Assembly (NCBI GenBank): GCA_021850745.1
Contig: JAJZKX010000037.1
Location: 1-10,804 of the forward strand
DNA: 10,804 bases
Direction of reading: 5' to 3'
From: Thermoplasmata archaeon
GTDB taxonomy: Archaea > Thermoplasmatota > Thermoplasmata > Thermoplasmatales > Thermoplasmataceae
The notes under the pieces are model-generated. The model ran no database searches, was not told the DNA's origin, and saw nothing but the letters and a program-made list of their open reading frames with translations. Within the stretch, counting starts at the first letter, position 1. Each line of letters starts with the position of its first letter. The position numbers and the translations under genes are program-made. Of this stretch, positions 7,613-10,804 are shown piece by piece.

Positions 7613-7660
7613 GCCAGTTTTCCGCTGGCGGTTTCATCTAATGCGGAAACGCCATTCCGC
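7613..7660 (-). promoter_or_regulatory. Hairpin-rich 5' leader of the hydrogenase-related operon
   Basis: Several mutually exclusive inverted repeats lie within 50 bases upstream of the first operon gene: GCCAG (7613-7617) with CTGGC (7625-7629), loop 7; TGGCGGTTTC (7626-7635) with GAAACGCCA (7646-7654), one bulged base; and GCGGAA (7643-7648) with TTCCGC (7655-7660), loop 6. If transcription starts near 7666 they would lie in the untranslated leader. Alternative pairings of this sort can control expression, but no known riboswitch class is recognised. They could also be protein-binding dyads. Confidence 0.35.
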
Positions 7661-7686
7661 ATATGTTGCTCCAAAATCATCTAGTT

Positions 7687-7700
7687 GTATTTATTGCTTT
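7687..7700 (-). promoter_or_regulatory. Candidate TATA/BRE promoter of the hydrogenase-related operon
   Basis: On the coding strand AAAGC followed by AATAAATAC resembles an archaeal BRE plus TATA box. It predicts a transcription start about 25 bases downstream, near 7666, and a leader of nearly 80 bases. It is the best such element between the sRNA and the GTG start, but is judged by eye only. Confidence 0.35.
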
Positions 7701-7756
7701 CATTCGCAATTGTGGTTCAAAACAGCCATTTCCTTAGTACCTCATAAAAGAAAGCA

Positions 7757-7815
7757 CCACTCAGTCTGCCCGTCGTTCATCATCCTATCAGACTAGGCTG
7801 AATTCATCATCGTGG
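7757..7815 (-). ncRNA. Box C/D guide sRNA (2'-O-methylation guide)
   Basis: Read on the minus strand, the order is: stem half CCAC (7815-7812), one base, box C ATGATGA (7810-7804), 12-base guide ATTCAGCCTAGT (7803-7792), box D' CTGA (7791-7788), 4-base spacer, box C' ATGATGA (7783-7777), 12-base guide ACGACGGGCAGA (7776-7765), box D CTGA (7764-7761), stem half GTGG (7760-7757). All four boxes match the archaeal consensus RUGAUGA/CUGA exactly. The 12-base guides and 4-base C'/D' spacer are the canonical archaeal geometry, and the flanks pair as a terminal stem. Such RNAs bind L7Ae, Nop5 and fibrillarin to form an RNP that methylates rRNA or tRNA at the base paired five positions from D or D'. 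Predicted complements are ACUAGGCUGAAU (methyl on the fifth base, G) and UCUGCCCGUCGU (fifth base, C). Exact ends are estimates. Confidence 0.85.
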
Positions 7816-7834
7816 CATCCTGGAATCCCAAGAA

Positions 7835-7848
7835 CCTATTTTGAATTT
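7835..7848 (-). promoter_or_regulatory. Possible TATA-like element of the C/D sRNA
   Basis: The minus strand reads AAATTCAAAATAGG here, centred about 25 bases upstream of the first base of the sRNA terminal stem, the distance expected for an archaeal TATA box. The match to the consensus is weak; processing from a longer transcript is equally possible. Confidence 0.25.
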
Positions 7849-7888
7849 CCTGAGACAGTTTTTTCTCTTATCTTGAAGTACCTCTGGT

Positions 7889-8326
7889 ATGCCTGAATTC
7901 AAGGAATTCCCACTTACTGATGAAGATAAGAAGCTTATAAAGGCTGCAGAGGAAGCCATAAAGAAGGGTTACAAAGAGGATTGGCACAGCATAGGTGCAT
8001 CCTTGAGGACCATAGATGGCCAGGTGTTTTCCTCGATACACTTCGATGCCACTGTGGGGAGGATCTCAATCTGCGCTGAGCCCATCGCTATGGCAAATGC
8101 AATAATGGCCGGCCACGAAAAACTGGATACAATAGTTGCAGTGAAGCACCCAAACAAGAAGCGGGGGAGACCTGATTTCCAGGTTGTATCGCCATGCGGT
8201 ATGTGCAGGGAGATGATTACAGACTATGACCCTGAAACAAAGGTTATCATTAAGACCGCAGAAGGGTTGAAGAAAGTTTTCATGAGAGACCTCCTGCCTT
8301 ACAAATACAAAGAGCCGAATCTTTGA
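7889..8326 (+). CDS. Cytidine-deaminase-family zinc hydrolase
   Basis: A soluble protein of 145 residues, typical length for a tetrameric-type cytidine deaminase. The zinc/catalytic signature is complete: Cys62-Ala-Glu64 in ISICAEPIAMANAI and Cys103/Cys106 in SPCGMCREMITDY, giving three Zn ligands and the general acid-base Glu64. Before it, WHSIGASLRTIDGQVFSSIHFDATVG aligns with the cytidine deaminase 'hS.f.VGAal.t.dG.i..G.NvEnasy', but the ribose-contacting N-x-E is replaced by HFDA. The substrate may thus not be plain cytidine; blasticidin-S-deaminase-like and other nucleoside deaminases are alternatives. Probable role: pyrimidine salvage in the cytoplasm. It is a single gene, divergent from the hydrogenase-related operon and followed by tRNA-Pro. 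ATG 7889 is the only good start; no strong ribosome binding site is seen, so the transcript may be leaderless. Confidence 0.83.
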   Translation: MPEFKEFPLTDEDKKLIKAAEEAIKKGYKEDWHSIGASLRTIDGQVFSSIHFDATVGRISICAEPIAMANAIMAGHEKLDTIVAVKHPNKKRGRPDFQVVSPCGMCREMITDYDPETKVIIKTAEGLKKVFMRDLLPYKYKEPNL

Positions 8327-8433
8327 ATTGGGGGCCCATGAGATGAGATGTCTCCATACGACTTTCTTTGGTTGAAACAATTATCCTTAGAATCAAAAGT
8401 CGCTAGGCTTACATTTGACTAGCCTGAATGTCC

Positions 8434-8447
8434 GTTAAATTTTTATT
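8434..8447 (+). promoter_or_regulatory. Candidate TATA box of tRNA-Pro
   Basis: GTTAAATTTTTATT lies about 25-35 bases before the expected start of the tRNA transcript, following a CCG that could belong to a BRE. Position and A/T content fit an archaeal TATA box. The rest of 8327-8433 shows only a short AGGCT/AGCCT inverted repeat. Confidence 0.42.
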
Positions 8448-8473
8448 GAGTCTGCGCTCTACTAAATCCCAAT

Positions 8474-8546
8474 GGGGCTGTGGGGTAGCTTGGTATCCTA
8501 CGGGCTTTGGGAGCCTGAGACTCCGGTCCAAATCCGGGCAGCCCCA
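8474..8546 (+). tRNA. tRNA-Pro(UGG)
   Basis: A 73-base cloverleaf: acceptor GGGGCTG with CAGCCCC, discriminator A at 8546, D-arm 8483-8499 with GG in the loop, anticodon stem CGGGC with GCCTG, anticodon TGG at 8508-8510 between TT and GA, T-stem TCCGG with CCGGG. The CCA end is not encoded, as usual in archaea, and there is no intron. The T-loop reads TCCAAAT, with C where U55 (pseudouridine) is normally found. UGG can read all or most proline codons by wobble. Confidence 0.96.
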
Positions 8547-8616
8547 TCTGTTCTATGTCCGGATTCGCACTAGATAGTAAAAGTTGATCACTTTGCTTCA
8601 TGGAATATGGGCCTCC

Positions 8617-8621
8617 TTTTT
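8617..8621 (+). terminator. T5 tract, possible tRNA-Pro terminator
   Basis: The first run of five T downstream of tRNA-Pro, about 70 bases after its 3' end. It could end a precursor transcript by the archaeal oligo-T rule. The tract is short and the distance long, so confidence is low. Confidence 0.25.
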
Positions 8622-8647
8622 GCTGTAAGCCAACCATTACTTACAGC
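8622..8647. repeat. 8-bp perfect inverted repeat just after the PLP-enzyme stop
   Basis: GCTGTAAG (8622-8629) and CTTACAGC (8640-8647) form a perfect 8-bp stem with a 10-base loop, one base beyond the TAG of the minus-strand gene at 8649. On that strand the stem is followed by A5 rather than T, so it is not a textbook intrinsic terminator. It may stabilise the 3' end of the mRNA. Confidence 0.5.
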
Positions 8648-8648
8648 A

Positions 8649-9782
8649 CTACTTTGCTGATGCTTTATCGAGCGCTTGGGCAATGTCTTCAAGGATATCC
8701 CTTATATCTTCGCACCCTGCACTTAGCCTTATGAATCCTTCTGAGATATTGTCCCCACCCCATCTAGCCCTCCTTTCTGCAGTTGTATGAACGCTACCAA
8801 AACTTGTTGCGCTCTCAACCAGTTCGCAAGACTCCAGAAACCGATCCGCCTGGGATTTGCTTTCCAGAACAAAGCTGACCACGGGCCCGAAATATTTCAT
8901 CTGCTTTGATGCTACTTCAAAAGCTGGATCATCGGGAAGTCCTGGATAGCGCACAGACTTGACCTCTTTTCTTTCTACAAGGTACCCTGCTATTTCCATT
9001 GCATTATTGCACTGCCTTGAGAGCCTGAGTTCAAGGGTCGCGAGGGAACGGTGGGCTAGCCAAATCTCCATTGGTCCAGGCACTGCCCCTTGCTGTGAGC
9101 GAAATGCCCTCAACATCTCAGTCCACTTAGGTTCTCTGGCTGCAACATGGCCCAGGATCAGATCATTGTGCCCAGCCATTGCCTTTGTGTCGCTTGACAC
9201 GCTGAAATCTGCACCGAACTCCAATGGTTTCTGGCCAAGAGGGGTGGCCGTCGTGTTGTCAACTGCAACAAGAGCCCCTGAATTGTGTGCAGCACTGATA
9301 ATCTCTGATAAATCACATACATCCAGTTCTGGGTTGCTAGGAGTTTCAACCCAGATAATAGTTGCACCTTCCGGAAAATTGCCCTTTCCCATATCCCTGG
9401 TAGGGATGAACCTGACTGAAATGCCCAGTGGTGCGAAGTGCTGCTCAACGAGCTTCCTTGCACCATAGTATGAGTCCGATGGCATGACTAGCATTGGAGG
9501 CTTTTGCCATTTGCCGCCATTGCGCAACAGCACCACACTGAAAACAGAAGTTATTGCGGCCATTCCTGATGAAAAAACCACGGCGTCTCCGCCTTCGAGA
9601 AGGCCAAGTGCGCGCTCATAGTTTGCCCATGTTGGATTGTGGTTGCGGCCATAGTAGAAAGGAGATGAAGAGGGTTCTCCCTCAAGATGGAAACTACCTG
9701 CGAATGTTGGTCCAGGCAGGAACGGTTCCCCCTGAGAGTGCCTTGGCTTCCCCGCTCTAACGACTAATGTTGCATCATGCAT
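8649..9782 (-). CDS. Cystathionine gamma-lyase/gamma-synthase-family PLP enzyme
   Basis: A 377-residue trans-sulfuration enzyme (Cys/Met metabolism PLP family, usual length 380-400). Motifs in order: YYGRNHNPTWANYERALGLLEGGDAVVFSSGMAAI (43-77), with the Tyr/Arg that bind the PLP phosphate of the neighbouring subunit; WVETPSNPELDVCDL (144-158); VAVDNTTATPLGQ (172-184), with Asp175 for the PLP ring nitrogen; SVSSDTKAMAGHNDLILG, with the Schiff-base Lys200; and a C-terminal SFGSVHTTAERRARWGGDNISEGFIRLSAGCEDIRDILEDI. Reactions in the family include cystathionine synthesis or cleavage and methionine or homocysteine elimination; the sequence alone does not choose between them. The wording of the motifs resembles actinobacterial cystathionine gamma-lyases as I recall them, hinting at transfer. 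ATG 9780-9782 lies about 25 bases from a TATA-like element, so the mRNA is probably leaderless. Single gene. Confidence 0.9.
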   Translation of the reverse strand: MHDATLVVRAGKPRHSQGEPFLPGPTFAGSFHLEGEPSSSPFYYGRNHNPTWANYERALGLLEGGDAVVFSSGMAAITSVFSVVLLRNGGKWQKPPMLVMPSDSYYGARKLVEQHFAPLGISVRFIPTRDMGKGNFPEGATIIWVETPSNPELDVCDLSEIISAAHNSGALVAVDNTTATPLGQKPLEFGADFSVSSDTKAMAGHNDLILGHVAAREPKWTEMLRAFRSQQGAVPGPMEIWLAHRSLATLELRLSRQCNNAMEIAGYLVERKEVKSVRYPGLPDDPAFEVASKQMKYFGPVVSFVLESKSQADRFLESCELVESATSFGSVHTTAERRARWGGDNISEGFIRLSAGCEDIRDILEDIAQALDKASAK

Positions 9783-9790
9783 TTTGAATT

Positions 9791-9802
9791 AACCAATTGG
9801 TT
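9791..9802. promoter_or_regulatory. 12-bp perfect palindrome, candidate operator of the PLP-enzyme gene
   Basis: AACCAATTGGTT is a perfect 12-bp palindrome located between the TATA-like element and the start codon of the minus-strand PLP enzyme. A dimeric repressor bound here would block polymerase. The site is seen directly; the regulatory role is inferred. Confidence 0.4.
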
Positions 9803-9815
9803 GATAAAAAATGTT
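9803..9815 (-). promoter_or_regulatory. TATA-like element of the PLP-enzyme gene
   Basis: The minus strand reads ACATTTTTTATC, centred about 26 bases upstream of ATG 9782. That is the distance for an archaeal promoter of a leaderless mRNA. The T-rich core matches the archaeal TATA consensus moderately well. Confidence 0.45.
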
Positions 9816-9920
9816 TCTGGCATGCAAGGCTGGTGGGGCATTCCCGCCTTTGCTGAACATTTCCAGGAGATACCGCGGTACCAGATGGAAGAAACCGATG
9901 TGCTCCGTGTCCCGGACCCA

Positions 9921-10118
9921 TTACTTGCCAGATTCAGCCAGTTTGGCTTCAATAGCCTTAAGCCTTTGCTCCAGTGCCCAAATCGCCTGTTCCAGGTCTT
10001 CCCTTTCTTCCCTTGGCAATGGTTCATCATAATAATAATGCCCATACCGGGGGCGGCGATACCTTGGGGAATACTCAGGATCGTAGCATCCGCAGCCATA
10101 ATGGCAATAATAGCACAT
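9921..10118 (-). CDS. Small Cys/Tyr-rich protein with C-terminal coiled coil
   Basis: A 65-residue protein of unknown function. The N-terminus packs four cysteines and many aromatic residues (MCYYCHYGCGCYDPEYSPRY, then RRPRYGHYYYDEP). Residues 36-62 (EEREDLEQAIWALEQRLKAIEAKL) form a clear amphipathic, heptad-like helix. This layout recalls small archaeal proteins of the DUF5320 type (Gly/Tyr/Arg-rich start, coiled-coil end), a resemblance from memory only. The CxxC...CxC arrangement could bind metal, or the protein could oligomerise through the helix. ATG 10116-10118 is preceded by AAGGTG at a suitable distance. Two longer frames overlap it (plus 9777-10160, minus 9764-10135), but their composition looks like shadow sequence and both run into the PLP-enzyme promoter. 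It lies upstream of the PLP enzyme in the same direction, with 138 bases between. Confidence 0.65.
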   Translation of the reverse strand: MCYYCHYGCGCYDPEYSPRYRRPRYGHYYYDEPLPREEREDLEQAIWALEQRLKAIEAKLAESGK

Positions 10119-10424
10119 TCTTCAACACCTTGCATTAATTATCGCATTTATGGAGATTAGCCGTTATCTTACGATGTTAGGGACATTAAGTAAAGTGTTT
10201 CGGTAGCGAGGAGAATGTCTCTATCCTATTATGTCCGGGCCATGTTATGAAATAATGGTGCCTGTAAAGCCAATTTCCAATAATATCGACGCCTCCCTTC
10301 TGTTGATGGCATTTGCATTCTCATGTACTACTTGTTTGTACTTTTTACTGTAGAATGTGGGATTGCACTGATTTTTGGCCCGATTCATCGCATTTGCGCG
10401 AGGATTGGAGCTTTGAGTCTCATT

Positions 10425-10471
10425 GCTTTCAGGCTTCGCCTGTCTGCCTTTGCCAGGTACAGGCTGAAAGC
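10425..10471. repeat. 13-bp bulged hairpin, possible structured RNA
   Basis: GCTTTCAG (10425-10432) pairs with CTGAAAGC (10464-10471), and CCTGT (10439-10443) pairs with ACAGG (10459-10463). The right-hand arms are contiguous and the left arms are separated by a 6-base bulge, so together they give 13 perfect pairs. A second small hairpin, TGGC-AACC-GCCA (10476-10487), follows. Which strand would be transcribed is not clear. Confidence 0.45.
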
Positions 10472-10512
10472 CAGGTGGCAACCGCCAAACAGTCATGTGC
10501 ATTGATATCACG

Positions 10513-10548
10513 GGTATAAAAAATCACGTCGATTGCAGTATTTATACC
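10513..10548. promoter_or_regulatory. Inverted pair of TATA-like elements
   Basis: GGTATAAA (10513-10520) and TTTATACC (10541-10548) are perfect 8-base inverted arms, 20 bases apart. Each arm looks like a TATA box with a preceding GG, pointing towards the other: one would start plus transcription near 10543, the other minus transcription near 10517. It may be a bidirectional promoter or a regulator-binding dyad. Confidence 0.35.
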
Positions 10549-10595
10549 ATATTTGGCAGAGCCTGCAATAGTCGTTATTATTTAGCGCTTTGCAG

Positions 10596-10618
10596 ATTAA
10601 TATGCAAATATATTAATA
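10596..10618 (+). promoter_or_regulatory. TATA box of the RAM-domain gene inside an inverted repeat
   Basis: AAATATATTAATA (10606-10618) is a strong archaeal TATA-like element, placing transcription start near 10637, close before ATG 10646. It overlaps an inverted repeat ATTAATAT (10596-10603) / ATATTAAT (10610-10617) with a 6-base loop. A regulator bound to the dyad would compete with TBP. A/T-rich dyads arise easily by chance. Confidence 0.5.
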
Positions 10619-10645
10619 CCCCACAGGAATCAACGGGGCAGAGCG

Positions 10646-10804
10646 ATGACTGTCGGAATGGAATCTGGAAACGAAAAGCAAGTGACGGCAATAGTCGATA
10701 TTTTTGTGGACACCACGAAAGTGGAAGAGGTTGTTCGTGAACTCTGTCTGCTCGACGCTGTCGAAGAGGCTTATGAAGTGACAGGAGAATTTGACATAGC
10801 CACT
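10646..10804 (+). CDS. Stand-alone Lrp/AsnC-type ligand-binding (RAM) domain protein, 3' partial
   Basis: The first 53 codons of a frame that continues past the window edge. After about 12 variable residues it reads TAIVDIFVDTTKVEEVVRELCLLDAVEEAYEVTGEFDIAT. This is the RAM/Lrp-AsnC C-terminal fold: beta strand, helix, then 'V.eay.vtGeyDi', whose Gly and Asp are the family hallmark. No helix-turn-helix domain precedes it, so it is a RAM-only protein. Such proteins bind amino acids as oligomers and can associate with full Lrp regulators (family knowledge). ATG 10646 follows a weak GGGGCAGAG and sits about ten bases after the predicted transcription start; Met5 at 10658 is an alternative start. 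Confidence 0.82.
   Translation, partial: MTVGMESGNEKQVTAIVDIFVDTTKVEEVVRELCLLDAVEEAYEVTGEFDIAT

Larger units (their letters stand above)
7589..7888. other. Divergent intergenic region with operon leader, promoters and an sRNA gene
   Basis: These 300 bases separate the minus-strand hydrogenase-related operon from the plus-strand deaminase gene. I find no coding frame worth calling. The left quarter (7591-7660) is rich in inverted repeats, a TATA-like element for the operon lies at about 7687-7695, and a minus-strand box C/D sRNA occupies about 7757-7815. No convincing promoter for the deaminase gene is visible; a T6 tract and CTTATCTT lie shortly before its ATG. Confidence 0.6.
10136..10595. 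other. Long stretch without a convincing gene
   Basis: About 460 bases between the small coiled-coil protein and the RAM-domain gene. Weak frames exist: an 88-residue minus frame (10511-10245, GTG start, Ser/Asn/Lys-rich) and a hydrophobic 60-residue plus frame (10323-10505). They overlap antisense, and neither shows a recognisable domain or a clear ribosome binding site. What stands out is inverted repeats: GGACATT/AATGTCT near 10181-10220, the long bulged hairpin at 10425-10471, and the opposed TATA-like elements at 10513-10548. A structured RNA, a decayed gene or regulatory DNA are all possible. Confidence 0.4.

Noticed and set aside
8474..8546. tRNA-Pro as an integration site for a mobile element
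   Set aside because: No repeat of the tRNA 3' end and no integrase gene is found in the window.
8443..8637. Minus-strand 64-residue open frame
   Set aside because: It covers tRNA-Pro completely and has no domain signature; it is a shadow frame.
9777..10160. Plus-strand 127-residue open frame, and a 123-residue minus frame at 9764-10135
   Set aside because: Both overlap the better-supported 65-residue gene and the PLP-enzyme promoter, and show no recognisable domain.
10245..10511. Minus-strand 88-residue frame with a TATA-like element upstream and a faint transposase-like ENANAIN string
   Set aside because: No zinc-ribbon cysteines, catalytic residues or ribosome binding site; a hydrophobic frame overlaps it on the other strand. 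The resemblance is too weak to call a gene or IS remnant.

Overview
The window is archaeal, most likely from an acidophilic member of the Thermoplasmata (Thermoplasmatales or relatives); the lineage is an inference, since no rRNA is present. Archaeal signs are a tRNA-Pro gene with no encoded CCA, TATA-like elements about 25 bases ahead of several starts, a box C/D guide sRNA with exact archaeal spacing, a KaiC/RAD55-family ATPase, a stand-alone Lrp/AsnC ligand-binding (RAM) protein and GGAGGTGAT-type ribosome binding sites. Base composition is moderate, close to half G+C by eye.

Layout. Positions 1-1111 (+) hold the C-terminal end of an enolase-superfamily protein, probably a sugar-acid dehydratase, followed after one base by a KaiC-like ATPase with a coiled-coil N-terminus and a degenerate P-loop. 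It ends at a T7 tract and meets the next genes head-on. Positions 7588-1117 (-) hold a six-gene operon, tightly packed and largely start/stop-overlapping, for a membrane complex related to group 4 [NiFe] hydrogenases and respiratory complex I. In transcription order it encodes HyfC/NuoH-like, HyfE-like, HyfF-like, large catalytic-type, ferredoxin/small-subunit fusion and HyfB-like proteins. The large subunit has lost all four [NiFe]-ligand cysteines, so this is an Ehr-type (energy-converting hydrogenase-related) complex, not a hydrogenase. The membrane proton-path residues and the Fe-S ligands are intact, which suggests a working ion-translocating machine with an unknown electron acceptor or donor.

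Positions 7589-7888 are a divergent intergenic region that is not empty. It contains a likely operon promoter and hairpin-rich leader, and a minus-strand box C/D sRNA (about 7757-7815) with perfect C, D', C' and D boxes at 12/4/12 spacing plus a terminal stem. To the right are a cytidine-deaminase-family gene (+), tRNA-Pro(UGG) (+), a cystathionine gamma-lyase/synthase-family PLP enzyme (-) with a 12-bp perfect palindrome between its TATA-like element and its start, and a 65-residue Cys/Tyr-rich coiled-coil protein (-). About 500 bases follow with no convincing gene but several inverted repeats. The right edge has the start of a RAM-domain protein (+) whose TATA-like element lies in an 8-bp inverted repeat.

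The items most worth attention are the hydrogenase-like complex without a metal site, its single-cluster ferredoxin/small-subunit fusion, and the unannotated C/D guide RNA.
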